DNA of 64,000 nt from an uncultured Clostridia bacterium (GCA_947630845.1 CANRJB010000005.1:1-64000), one strand, 5' to 3'. Shown: positions 41,351 to 49,658, counted from the first letter of the stretch. Notes: generated by a model from the sequence alone, not told the origin. Translations and numbers: made by a program.

Positions 41351-42646
41351 ATGCGGCATATCCGATCGGAACGGTTTTACAAAATACGGGGCGCACTAAT
41401 GCATTTTTTGATGCATGCAGTACTGCATTTCCGGCTGCTTCTGCGGTGGTGTGTGCTGTCGCTGGTGATCGGGGTCGTACTCGGACTGATCGGCTCTTTG
41501 TTCGTGATGTGCATCGGGTATGGGACGGAATTTCGGGCTGCACATCAGTGGTGCTATCTGCTCATGCCGGTGGGCGGACTGCTGATCGTGGGGGCGTATC
41601 AACTTCTGCATGACCAACATGACAAAGGAACCAACATGGTGCTTGCCTCACTGCGTTCTGAAGCAAAGCTTCCGGTGCAGATGGCACCTCTCATTTTCTT
41701 GTCTACCATCATCACACATTTTGTCGGCGGCAGTGCAGGACGTGAAGGCGCAGCCTTACAGCTTGGTGGAAGCTTGGGGGCAACGCTTGGCAGGGTGGTG
41801 CATCTGCGTGACAAGGATCAGCGCATCCTCATCATGAGCGGGATGAGTGCTGCGTTTTCAGCAATTTTCCGCACACCTGCGACAGCGGCAATTTTTGCAA
41901 TGGAGGTCGGATGTGTGGGGACGATGCAGTATGCAGCACTTGTCCCCTGTGCGATAGCATCGCTGTCGGCATCATATATAGCGAATCTGCTTGGCTTTCC
42001 ATTGGCAAAGTACAATGTGCTGCAAGTTCCGGAGATGAAACCGTTGGATGCGGCAAAAACGTTGCTGCTTGGTATCTGCTGTGCAGCACTAAGCATCCTG
42101 TTCTGCATCCTGCTGCACAGGACGGAGCATATCATGAAGAAAAAGCTCCGGAATCCTTATCTGCGTATTCTGTTGGCAAGTGCTGTCCTGCTGCTGATGG
42201 GGCTGTTGTTCCACACAGAGGCATACTACGGTATCGGCGGCGAGACCATCGTCAATGCCATTGCAGGAAAAGCAGTGTGGTACGCCTTTCTCTTGAAAGC
42301 CCTCTTCACGGCAGTGACTCTTGGCGGTGGGTTCAAAGGTGGAGAGATCGTGCCATCATTCTTCGTGGGTGCAACATTTGGGTGCGTATTCGGGCAGATC
42401 GTGGGACTGTCGCCGTCATTGTGTGCAGCAGTCGGGATGGTAGCACTGTTCTGCGGCGTGACAAACTGTCCATTGGCAGCACTGTTCATTTCAGCGGAGC
42501 TGTTCGGGATGGATTGTGTGCCATACTGCCTGTTGGTCATTGCAGTAAGTTATCTGCTGTCAGGATACTACGGACTATACCGTGAACAGCGGTTCTATTC
42601 GTCTAAATTTGCAGATGAACACATTCACCATAAGACAAGGAAATGA
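41351..42646 (+). CDS. ClC-family anion channel/antiporter, CLC-F (fluoride)-like
   Basis: A 431-residue membrane protein of the ClC family. The signature G-G-S-A-G-R-E-G-A (126-134), with the gating glutamate at 132, and G-G-G-F-K-G-G-E-I-V-P-S-F-F-V-G-A (about 325-341) are clear. The G-R-E-G-(T/A) form and G-G-G-F-K-G-G-E are what I associate with fluoride-exporting CLC-F antiporters rather than chloride types (G-R-E-G-P, G-I-F-x-P). The S-x-G-I-P chloride motif is not seen. The start at 41351 (MRHIRS) follows AAGGGAGGTGAGCAG. It is followed by the HAD gene at a 12-nt gap. Chloride transport remains possible. Confidence 0.8.
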   Translation: MRHIRSERFYKIRGALMHFLMHAVLHFRLLLRWCVLSLVIGVVLGLIGSLFVMCIGYGTEFRAAHQWCYLLMPVGGLLIVGAYQLLHDQHDKGTNMVLASLRSEAKLPVQMAPLIFLSTIITHFVGGSAGREGAALQLGGSLGATLGRVVHLRDKDQRILIMSGMSAAFSAIFRTPATAAIFAMEVGCVGTMQYAALVPCAIASLSASYIANLLGFPLAKYNVLQVPEMKPLDAAKTLLLGICCAALSILFCILLHRTEHIMKKKLRNPYLRILLASAVLLLMGLLFHTEAYYGIGGETIVNAIAGKAVWYAFLLKALFTAVTLGGGFKGGEIVPSFFVGATFGCVFGQIVGLSPSLCAAVGMVALFCGVTNCPLAALFISAELFGMDCVPYCLLVIAVSYLLSGYYGLYREQRFYSSKFADEHIHHKTRK

Positions 42647-42658
42647 AAGGAGCAGATC

Positions 42659-43312
42659 ATGACACAGGCAGTGATTTTTGACATGGACGGACTGATGCTT
42701 GATACTGAAAAGCTCCTTGCCAAATACTGGATACAGGCAGCACATGAAGCCGGCTTTTCCATGACAATGGAACACGTACTCGGCATCCGCAGCCTTGCGG
42801 CGGTGTATGCGAAGCCGAAATTACAGGGTATATTCGGGCAGAATTTTGACTATGAACGCATCCGTGCAAGACGCAGAGAACTGACAGCAGCACATCTGCA
42901 CACCTATGGCATTCCCAAAAAGCTGGGACTCGATGCACTGCTGCACTATCTCCGGCAGAGTGGCAGAAAAATCGCCGTCGCCACGGCAACTGACCGGAAA
43001 CGGACAATGCAATACCTGAAAGAAGTACAGGTTCTTGATGATTTCGATATCTTCATATGCGGCGACATGGTGACAAAGGGTAAGCCTGATCCGGAAATTT
43101 ACCTGACAGCATGTCGGGAACTGCGGCTTGCACCGGCAGACTGCATGGCACTGGAGGATTCTCCGAACGGCATTCATTCGGCACATGCGGCAGGGTGCAA
43201 AGCAGTGATGATCCCTGATCTGTCACAGCCGGAGGATGATTTGAAACCGCTCCTCTATGCATGTGTGGAGAGGTTGGATGATGTGATCGACCTGTTGAAA
43301 GGAGAGCAATAG
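42659..43312 (+). CDS. HAD-superfamily phosphatase (beta-phosphoglucomutase/GPH type)
   Basis: A 217-residue HAD hydrolase. Motif I is F-D-M-D-G-L-M-L-D (7-15, nucleophile Asp8, acid/base Asp10). A helical cap follows (about 18-85). Motif II is V-A-T-A-T, motif III is K-G-K-P-D-P-E, and motif IV is L-E-D-S-P-N-G. It resembles subfamily IA enzymes dephosphorylating small sugar phosphates; the substrate cannot be inferred. The gene lies 12 nt after the ClC gene with a GAAAGGAG site, and 1 nt before the next small gene. Confidence 0.9.
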   Translation: MTQAVIFDMDGLMLDTEKLLAKYWIQAAHEAGFSMTMEHVLGIRSLAAVYAKPKLQGIFGQNFDYERIRARRRELTAAHLHTYGIPKKLGLDALLHYLRQSGRKIAVATATDRKRTMQYLKEVQVLDDFDIFICGDMVTKGKPDPEIYLTACRELRLAPADCMALEDSPNGIHSAHAAGCKAVMIPDLSQPEDDLKPLLYACVERLDDVIDLLKGEQ

Positions 43313-43313
43313 A

Positions 43314-43559
43314 ATGGCAAAACCAAATGATTTTGATATCCCGGGTATCTATTATTTTGAAAGCAGAAACATCTATTCCGGCAGTCGGGGAGATTTTAAT
43401 TTCCGCATCGTTCCGGGAGAGGAACTCTGTGTGACAGTATGGCATGGGTTCTTATGTTCTGAACTCGCAGAAATGGAGCAGGAAAACCATTTTCCTCTGA
43501 CAAAAGAAGGACATCAGAACATGCTCCGGTGGCTGACAGAAGTCTATGAAAAAGCGTGA
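43314..43559 (+). CDS. Small protein of unknown function
   Basis: An 81-residue soluble protein that I do not recognise. It starts 1 nt after the HAD stop (TAG A ATG) and has the site GGAGAGCAATAG in the end of that gene, so it is translated in the same operon. It is acidic and aromatic-rich (I-Y-Y-F-E-S, V-T-V-W-H-G-F-L-C), with a predicted beta-rich first half and a helical end (Q-N-M-L-R-W-L-T-E-V-Y-E). No signal peptide, membrane helix or cysteine pair is seen. Confidence 0.7.
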   Translation: MAKPNDFDIPGIYYFESRNIYSGSRGDFNFRIVPGEELCVTVWHGFLCSELAEMEQENHFPLTKEGHQNMLRWLTEVYEKA

Positions 43560-43605
43560 TTTCTTATGATTTCTTTAAGGACTGCATAAGATATTTTTAA
43601 TCCCG

Positions 43606-43634
43606 TTGCATTTTTCCTACTGCTATGTTACAAT
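43606..43634 (+). promoter_or_regulatory. Promoter of the vanZ-family gene
   Basis: TTGCAT (43606-43611), a 17-nt spacer and TACAAT (43629-43634), 24 nt before the start codon. Confidence 0.7.
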
Positions 43635-43658
43635 GAAAAAAACAAGTAGGAGGAACAT

Positions 43659-44261
43659 ATGTATAGATTGCTTTTTCTTGGGATGGATACACTGTCGGCA
43701 GCCATCCCTCTGCTGCCATTTTGTCTGGCATATGGGCTATTTCTGTCCCGGAACAGAAAAAATCTGCTGCTGTTTATCGTGACCGGCATTTACCTTGCTG
43801 CTGTGTGTGAAGCGACAGGACTACCGTCAGTGACCGATGTAGATCCGGATATCTATGTGAATCTGATTCCGTTCTACGATATCATATCCGATCTGACAAA
43901 CTGTATCCTGAATGTCATGCTCTTCATTCCGCTCGGGGTGCTGCTGCCAGCGCAGTGGAAGGCGTTTCAAAAGGGAAAAAACTGCATCATGACAGCATTT
44001 CTGATGTCATTCACCATAGAAGTTTTACAATTGTTCAACTACCGTACATCCGATGTCAACGATCTGATGATGAACACCCTTGGCGCAGTCATCGGCTTCG
44101 GCATCTGGCGCATCCTTGTGAAAATATTTCCACATATCTGCAACCATGCAGTACCGGAGCGCAGGGATTTGTATGTTCTCTGTGGACTGGTACTCAGCAT
44201 GACTTTCTTCTTACAGCCTTTCGTTTCAAGATGGCTATGGGACTTGGTGCTGATATCTTAG
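43659..44261 (+). CDS. VanZ-family membrane protein
   Basis: A 200-residue protein with five or six membrane helices and the VanZ-like domain. Recognisable parts are the N-L-I-P-F segment (about residues 67-71), then N-V-M-L-F-I-P-L-G-V-L-L-P, and S-F-T-I-E-V-L-Q with D-V-N-D-L-M-M-N-T-L-G-A. VanZ proteins lower teicoplanin binding in some enterococci by an unknown mechanism, but the family is widespread and mostly unstudied. No vanHAX genes are present. GTAGGAGGAACAT precedes the ATG. It shares the region with a VanY-like gene but not its operon. Confidence 0.88.
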   Translation: MYRLLFLGMDTLSAAIPLLPFCLAYGLFLSRNRKNLLLFIVTGIYLAAVCEATGLPSVTDVDPDIYVNLIPFYDIISDLTNCILNVMLFIPLGVLLPAQWKAFQKGKNCIMTAFLMSFTIEVLQLFNYRTSDVNDLMMNTLGAVIGFGIWRILVKIFPHICNHAVPERRDLYVLCGLVLSMTFFLQPFVSRWLWDLVLIS

Positions 44262-44334
44262 TAAACATGAGTCATGCTTTTTACCCATTCTCTTTCAATC
44301 TGAAGAAAATGACAGTCTGCACAGCAGGATGTAA

Positions 44335-44370
44335 TCCCCTTTCATCCGGTTTCATCCGGATGAAAGGGGA
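44335..44370. terminator. Bidirectional hairpin between convergent genes (3'-end repeat, copy F)
   Basis: A 15-bp perfect stem TCCCCTTTCATCCGG / CCGGATGAAAGGGGA with a 6-nt loop, lying between the convergent vanZ-family and lipoprotein genes. The central TCATCC/GGATGA core links it to the other 3'-end palindromes. It is a likely terminator for one or both genes. Confidence 0.7.
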
Positions 44371-44382
44371 ATTCAGAATCAG

Positions 44383-46743
44383 TCAATACTGTTCCGATAA
44401 GTAGAGGCTCGCCCGACTCTGGATTTTTTCTGCTGCCTGTTCTGCGGTCTGGTCGCCGGCATAGCACATCTCTGCTTCCTCACTGATGATATCTGCAATG
44501 TTTGGGTCGCAGTAGTAGAAAGCCGTGATGCCCTCAATGTAGCGCATCAGAAAATCTCGTTCCTCCTGTGTCATTGCACCAATGTATTGTGTTACATTGT
44601 ATATCCTGTCACCCTTGCAGGCACTGTCCATATCCTCTTCAAGCGCACTGCGCAGCACCGGAAAGCTGTAGCTGCGCTGTGCAACATCGAGCGCACGCTG
44701 GTTTTCCTCACTAAGCATGTCCATGAAAATATTCCAGATCTCATCCTGATTTTCCGACTGTGAATTGATGGCGACTGAATACGGCGCACTGAATATACCA
44801 CCGTTACCGCCGACCGGATAACCGATCAGCGTGACGCCCGCATTCAGGTATTCGCCTGCTGTCAGCTCATGGTAATTGACAGGCTGTGTGAAAGCGAAAG
44901 CCTTCAGAGTGTGTTCTTCCTCTTGGGTCAGATATGTTTCCCATGAATCCGTACTTTTGTAAAGTGTTGTCCCATATTGCAGCAGATCTGTGAATGCCTG
45001 TGAATCAAAATTACAGGTTGCTTCCTCTGTGTTCAAAAAACTGCTTTGCAGATTCATGGCAAGGAATAGATCAGTATAGTCTTCCTGAAACATCCAGAAC
45101 GGCAGAAAATCATCCTGCTTTGCATTTTCAATCATGCCGATAAATTCATCCGCTGTGAGTCCCATTTTATCACCGAAATATTCTGTCTCACCGGCGATAG
45201 TGTTGATATAGAATGAAAAGGCAATCGTCTGCTGCTGTCCCTTGTATTTCATACTGTCAAAAAAATTCATTACATAGTCATCTGCATGGAAACGCTCATC
45301 CTTCTCCATCAGTTCGGACATATCAAGAAACAGCCCCTTATTGGCAAACCTTGCATAGGGAATATTATCCGTGCAGATGATGTCCGGCACGATACCATCG
45401 AACAGATCCTGCTCAAAGAGCTGCACTGCCTGCGAGATAGCATCCGCCTGCTCGTCCTCCCCTTCTTGCACTGCCTGCGAGATAGCATCCGCCTGCTCGT
45501 CCTCCCCTTCTCCCACTTCACTGGCATAGTATCTCGAATTATCTCTTGCCAGAAAGCCATTGAAAGGTCCGATGGTAGTATATGTATAGTTTGACACGCC
45601 GGTTACAAACTGGTCAATATAGTCCACCATCGCAATATGGTAGTCAGAATGGCTGCGGTTATACCGGACAACCGTCTGTTTGAGATCATGAGGAATGTCC
45701 ACGCCGGCAAGTGTGATGAGTTTGCAGTTGGCAAGCTCTTCATTTGTCCGTTTGCGGCATACCCAAAGCTGTGATGATTTTAACGAGGAATCATATACAA
45801 TAAATCTTCCGTCCGGCGATGATCCGATCTCAACATAATCCATATCCACAAAATCTGAGGAGCTCATATTCATGACCTCTTCAAACGTTCCTGTATTGCC
45901 TTCGAGTTTCAGACCATACAGGGAAGTCTTGTCAAAAACATACAGCGCATAGCCGCATGTGCCTGTGAGGGGCTGCTGCGAGAATACAGCAGTAAAATCA
46001 CCGCTGATCGTAATACTGTCAAACTTCTGCTCAGCAATATTCACCTTTGTGATATAATTTGCATCGTTAGCAGACAAACTGTCATCATATCGATAGACCT
46101 GATCATCCGCTCCCTGTACCAGTCCATAATTACTTCCCTCCAGTTCCCCACCTCCGACAGAACCCGTCACTTCCATCGTGTCCATGTCCAGAATATTCAA
46201 GTAGTCAGTACCGTCATCCGATATAGCGTTGCAGATCAGATAGGGCTTGTCATTCTCCACTGCACAGCAGAATTGATAGGAATAGCTGTCCATCTCCGGG
46301 ATCTCTTTCGTTTCTACATATTGCAGTTCATCTGTGTAGATATCCATGTATGCCGGCACATCCAGATCCCATCCGGATACATTGTAATAGGGATTTGCCT
46401 GCTGAAAAACTACGCCAAATTTCCCGTCCGGCAGTGATACCGGAATTCCGAAACCGTGTTTTTTATCCTTGTTGTGCAGCTCCACCTCTGTCGCCTCATC
46501 GGTGTTCATATTCCAGTGATAAAGCCTGAACCGCTGACTGCTCGTATTCTGGGAAGAAAGCAGAATGCCGTTATCCACTGTGATCGACGGAATCAGCGAA
46601 GATGTACGATAGTTCATCTCTTCAGAGATATAAGCAGTCTCCAGTCTGACATCAAGAGATGCGCCCTCCTTTTTTGTGCCGCATCCGCCGTATGGAATAA
46701 GCATGACAGCAGCAGTCACAATGGAAAAAATTTTCTTTTTCAT
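44383..46743 (-). CDS. Large solute-binding lipoprotein with an N-terminal propeller-like region
   Basis: A 786-residue lipoprotein. The signal ends in G-G-C (Cys about 21), and the ATG at 46743 follows GGAGG by 8 nt. Residues about 40-365 look like a beta-propeller/sensor part (repeated aspartate-rich strands such as Y-M-D-I-Y-T-D-E-L and L-N-I-L-D-M-D-T-M). Residues about 370-786 resemble a family 1 sugar-binding protein (V-P-D-I-I-C-T-D-N, W-M-F-Q-E-D-Y-T-D). A 45-bp perfect tandem repeat (45422-45511) duplicates 15 residues, E-G-E-D-E-Q-A-D-A-I-S-Q-A-V-Q. No transporter genes adjoin it. A surface sensor role is possible, but the ligand is unknown. Confidence 0.75.
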   Translation of the reverse strand: MKKKIFSIVTAAVMLIPYGGCGTKKEGASLDVRLETAYISEEMNYRTSSLIPSITVDNGILLSSQNTSSQRFRLYHWNMNTDEATEVELHNKDKKHGFGIPVSLPDGKFGVVFQQANPYYNVSGWDLDVPAYMDIYTDELQYVETKEIPEMDSYSYQFCCAVENDKPYLICNAISDDGTDYLNILDMDTMEVTGSVGGGELEGSNYGLVQGADDQVYRYDDSLSANDANYITKVNIAEQKFDSITISGDFTAVFSQQPLTGTCGYALYVFDKTSLYGLKLEGNTGTFEEVMNMSSSDFVDMDYVEIGSSPDGRFIVYDSSLKSSQLWVCRKRTNEELANCKLITLAGVDIPHDLKQTVVRYNRSHSDYHIAMVDYIDQFVTGVSNYTYTTIGPFNGFLARDNSRYYASEVGEGEDEQADAISQAVQEGEDEQADAISQAVQLFEQDLFDGIVPDIICTDNIPYARFANKGLFLDMSELMEKDERFHADDYVMNFFDSMKYKGQQQTIAFSFYINTIAGETEYFGDKMGLTADEFIGMIENAKQDDFLPFWMFQEDYTDLFLAMNLQSSFLNTEEATCNFDSQAFTDLLQYGTTLYKSTDSWETYLTQEEEHTLKAFAFTQPVNYHELTAGEYLNAGVTLIGYPVGGNGGIFSAPYSVAINSQSENQDEIWNIFMDMLSEENQRALDVAQRSYSFPVLRSALEEDMDSACKGDRIYNVTQYIGAMTQEERDFLMRYIEGITAFYYCDPNIADIISEEAEMCYAGDQTAEQAAEKIQSRASLYLSEQY
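45422..45511. repeat. Perfect 45-bp tandem duplication inside the large lipoprotein gene
   Basis: Two identical 45-nt units (45422-45466 and 45467-45511) in frame, duplicating an acidic 15-residue stretch. With no base difference between the copies the event looks recent, and copy number may vary between strains. Confidence 0.95.
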
Positions 46744-46858
46744 ACGATCGACCTCCATTCAACTTTTGAAGGACATTATTTGCCCATCTAATTATAATAC
46801 ACATCAGAGGACAAGAACTTGACACTTCTTTCATAACTTTGTAGGGATAAACAAAAAC

Positions 46859-46881
46859 ATCGTGCAATATTTATGCACGAT
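46859..46881. promoter_or_regulatory. Palindrome ATCGTGCA / TGCACGAT upstream of the large lipoprotein gene
   Basis: A perfect 8-bp inverted repeat with a 7-nt AT centre, about 115 nt before the lipoprotein start. Similar GTGCAT/ATGCAC half-sites occur in other promoter regions of the window (for example 25568-25601 and 38961-38969). It may be an operator or simply a hairpin. Confidence 0.35.
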
Positions 46882-46910
46882 GACAATTCTATAAAAACAG
46901 TATATACTTT

Positions 46911-46949
46911 CATTTCCTGTCATCCATTAAAATAAGGTGACAGGAAATG
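46911..46949. repeat. Palindromic 3'-end repeat, copy D
   Basis: Perfect 12-bp inverted repeat CATTTCCTGTCA / TGACAGGAAATG, 13 nt from the sortase stop codon. Its arms are nearly the same as in copy B (37858-37896). Confidence 0.65.
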
Positions 46950-46962
46950 AGTATGAAGAACG

Positions 46963-47487
46963 TTATTGCCCTTCATCATGATTTCGTTTTCCAACCACGA
47001 CTAATCTTTGTGTGCCGTCGTCGGTACAGGTAATGATCGTAATTCTGTCATCGCCGTAATCATTCAATACCCAAAGTGCATTTGGTTCAACAATAAAAGA
47101 ATCTTCCACAATATAAGTATAGCATACCTTCTCTTTATCATAGAGATAAATTTCCATACCATTTTCAATATATTTCAGATTATTGAAAAATTCCTTGTAA
47201 ACGATACTGCTATGACCGGCAATGCAATAATTTCCTTTTCCAATCTCTCCGGTATCAATGAAATGCCCCGCCGAGCGGCGGAGCGTTTCATTATCTGTTC
47301 CTTCAAGGACAGGTGCTTTGATATGAAGAGCTGGGATTTCCACTACTACATTATTATCCATAAGCTGCTGTAAACGTACCATACGGTAAATTTTTCTGCC
47401 AGCCAGAAATAATAGGATACTTAATCCAGCGATCGTCAGCAACAGCCCGATGAAGTAAAGAATACAATCACGTTTAATCTTCTTCAC
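46963..47487 (-). CDS. Sortase (class D/A-like)
   Basis: A 174-residue sortase with an N-terminal membrane anchor (about 9-30). The catalytic triad is visible as His92 in A-G-H-S-S, Cys154 in I-T-C-T-D-D and Arg161 in T-Q-R-L-V-V-V-G-K-R. The R-S-A-G-H-F-I-D-T segment matches class D/A enzymes, which cut LPXTG between Thr and Gly and link the protein to the wall peptide. It starts 14 nt before the stop of the LPQTG protein gene, so it is translationally coupled to what must be its main substrate. Confidence 0.9.
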   Translation of the reverse strand: MKKIKRDCILYFIGLLLTIAGLSILLFLAGRKIYRMVRLQQLMDNNVVVEIPALHIKAPVLEGTDNETLRRSAGHFIDTGEIGKGNYCIAGHSSIVYKEFFNNLKYIENGMEIYLYDKEKVCYTYIVEDSFIVEPNALWVLNDYGDDRITIITCTDDGTQRLVVVGKRNHDEGQ

Positions 47488-49567
47488 GGCGTTTTCCTGA
47501 CTTGTATATCATGAAAAGACCCAAAGCTGTCATGCCAACTGCTCCAAATCCGAGCATTGCTGTCTGAGGTGAAGTAACGCCTGTCTGCGGCAGGTTGACC
47601 TCCGAACCATCGGATGCAGAACCAACACCTGTCATGGGGTCGATGGTATAGACATCAAGTATCGTTTCGTCATCGCCGTAAAGTGTGATGGAAAGTGTAC
47701 CATCTGCATTTTCGTTGGAGACAGCCCTTTTGACGTTTTTGCTGCCATTTTTTTGCTCATAGTCATTGATAGCCCAGATACGGAAGTCCTCATCCGATGC
47801 ATTCAGACCAGTCTGTGTGGTAGTTTCAGAAGAGGTTTCCTCGGTTGTAGTGGTCGCTTCTGTGGTGGTTGTTGTTGCTTCTGTGGTAGTAGTTGTTGTC
47901 TCTGTGGTGGTTGTGGTTGCTTCTGTGGTGGTTGTTGTTGCCTCCGTAGTGGTGGTGGTTGCCTCTGTGGTGGTTGTGGTTGCCTCTGTGGTTGTGGTTG
48001 CTGCTTCTATGGATGTAGTTGTTACCTCTGTGGTAGTAGTTGCTGCTTCTATGGTTGTGGTTGCTGCTTCTGTGGTTGCAGTTGTTGCCTCTGTGGTTGT
48101 AGTTGCTGCTTCTGTGGTGGTTGTTGTTGCTTCTGTGGTAGTAGTTGCTGCTTCTGTGGTGGTAGTTGCTGCTTCAATGGTTGTAGTAGTTGCTTCTGTA
48201 GTGGTGGTTGCTTCTGTGGCAGTAGTTGCTGCTTCTGTGGTAGTAGTTGCTGCTTCTGTGGTGGTAGTTGCTGCTTCAATGGTTGTAGTAGTTGCTTCTG
48301 TAGTGGTGGTTGCTTCTGTGGTAGTTGTTGCCTCTGTAGTTGTTGTTTCTTCTATCGTTGCTGTTGTTGAGGGTTCTTCAGTTTCTGTTGTTGATTCCTC
48401 TGTTGTCGTTGACTCCTCTGTTGTTGTCGATTCCTCCGGTATGATTACTTGCTCCGGATCATAATTTGTCGGACTGATTTCCGGCAATTCATACAGAAAG
48501 CCTACTGAAGTATTATCCGGTGAATCCGGGATATGGCTTACTTCAAACGTCTCGCTTCCTGCGGCAAAATACTCATATATGACATCATCCCCGATATCGT
48601 CCCATGTGCAGTCTACATAATAATAGTTGCCATCATCCAACTTTACAAGATTCCATGCATGTCCACCGCTATTCCCTTCGCTGACAATACCTGTGCCGGT
48701 GACCATGATCGATTCAATATCATAATAACTGCAAATCATCTGGTAAGTACGGGAATAGGATTCACAAACACCTTCCCGATTGAAAATTGCCCCGATGATG
48801 CTATGCGCACTCGCCGTATCCATCGGTGTTAAATTATCCTCCTGATACGCATAATCCATGGAAAGAGCCAACCGGTCATGGATTGCTTTGGCATTCTCAT
48901 AAAGAGAATCATCGGTCACGCAATCGGCGTAGCTTGTAATATAGTTTTCAATTTCGTTGTTATATTTTGTGCGTACAGATTCATCTGCAAATTCTTCACT
49001 TGTCAGGACATAAATATAAGGTGTTTTTGTGACTTCATTTCCCAACTTTACTGTTCTGATTCCCGTCAGAATGCTGCTGTCAAAGAAATAAAACAGGGGG
49101 TTATCATTCCGGAATGTATAATATGTCTCCACAGCTTCATCATGAGTCAAATCATAAGTATCCAGCATAATTTGCTCGATCACCGGATATGTCTCACCGT
49201 TCGATTCTACCTCTTCAGTAGAGATCTCTCCATTCCAGAAGTCTTCGGCAATATTCATCAGCTCATTATACAATGCCTGTCGTCCTTCACCATGACTGCG
49301 CTTAGCCAAATCAAGATAGCCATAATCAGAACCTGTACGCTGTGCAAGCGATAATTCTGCATTGCTGGAGCTGTCAAGTGTCTGCCGATAGATTTGTTCT
49401 GTCATTGACTGCTCCCCGATATCAATGACTGTCCGTACTTCACTGCCGATTGGCAAAGCACCGGTGGGGGAAGTATTGGCATTGTCTACAGCATACGCTG
49501 TCCCTGTCGGAAGATTGACAGCGATTATAGCTAATGCAGACAATGCTGAAAGTATGCGTTTATTCAT
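47474..49567 (-). CDS. LPXTG-anchored surface protein with transglutaminase-like domain and Thr-rich stalk
   Basis: A 697-residue surface protein. A signal peptide (1-26, ending T-A-Y-A) precedes a transglutaminase-like domain with Cys268 (E-G-V-C-E-S-Y), His303 (G-G-H-A-W-N) and Asp319 (Y-V-D-C-T-W), a complete catalytic triad. Residues about 395-595 are a Thr/Glu/Ala low-complexity stalk of degenerate A-T-T-T-T-E units. A small domain (about 600-655) and the sorting signal L-P-Q-T-G (659-663), membrane helix and basic tail follow. The start at 49567 has GGAGG 7 nt upstream. The sortase gene overlaps its end. It could crosslink or cleave host, plant or wall proteins; this is inferred. Confidence 0.88.
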   Translation of the reverse strand: MNKRILSALSALAIIAVNLPTGTAYAVDNANTSPTGALPIGSEVRTVIDIGEQSMTEQIYRQTLDSSSNAELSLAQRTGSDYGYLDLAKRSHGEGRQALYNELMNIAEDFWNGEISTEEVESNGETYPVIEQIMLDTYDLTHDEAVETYYTFRNDNPLFYFFDSSILTGIRTVKLGNEVTKTPYIYVLTSEEFADESVRTKYNNEIENYITSYADCVTDDSLYENAKAIHDRLALSMDYAYQEDNLTPMDTASAHSIIGAIFNREGVCESYSRTYQMICSYYDIESIMVTGTGIVSEGNSGGHAWNLVKLDDGNYYYVDCTWDDIGDDVIYEYFAAGSETFEVSHIPDSPDNTSVGFLYELPEISPTNYDPEQVIIPEESTTTEESTTTEESTTETEEPSTTATIEETTTTEATTTTEATTTTEATTTTIEAATTTTEAATTTTEAATTATEATTTTEATTTTIEAATTTTEAATTTTEATTTTTEAATTTTEATTATTEAATTTIEAATTTTEVTTTSIEAATTTTEATTTTTEATTTTTEATTTTTEATTTTTETTTTTTEATTTTTEATTTTEETSSETTTQTGLNASDEDFRIWAINDYEQKNGSKNVKRAVSNENADGTLSITLYGDDETILDVYTIDPMTGVGSASDGSEVNLPQTGVTSPQTAMLGFGAVGMTALGLFMIYKSGKRREED
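47840..48440 (-). repeat. Degenerate Thr-codon repeat region of the LPXTG protein
   Basis: About 600 nt of short repeats (units of roughly 18-24 nt coding A-T-T-T-T-E-A variants) with some longer duplicated blocks: the segment near 48140-48200 recurs almost unchanged near 48240-48310. Such tracts expand and shrink easily, so the stalk length is likely to differ between strains. Confidence 0.85.
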
Positions 49568-49658
49568 CGAAAAACCTCCGTTCTGATTATGCCTTCTTTC
49601 TGCATTTTTCCAGATAATGCAGGACAGAATCATACTTGCAAAATTGCAGTATGATAAT

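Noticed and set aside
39129-44261. Vancomycin-resistance gene cluster
   Set aside because: VanY-like and VanZ-like proteins are present, but the VanY-like one lacks catalytic residues and there are no vanH, ligase, vanX or vanRS genes. These families are common outside resistance operons.
45309-45594. Small frames on both strands around the 45-bp duplication
   Set aside because: They are shadow frames created by the duplicated sequence inside the large lipoprotein gene.
47840-48440. Possible CRISPR array
   Set aside because: The repeats are short, contiguous and in frame with a protein; there are no unique spacers of constant length and no cas genes.
47753-48464. Long plus-strand frames rich in Cys/Gly or Val across the LPXTG gene
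   Set aside because: They are antisense readings of the Thr-codon repeats of the LPXTG protein and have no ribosome site or recognisable domain.
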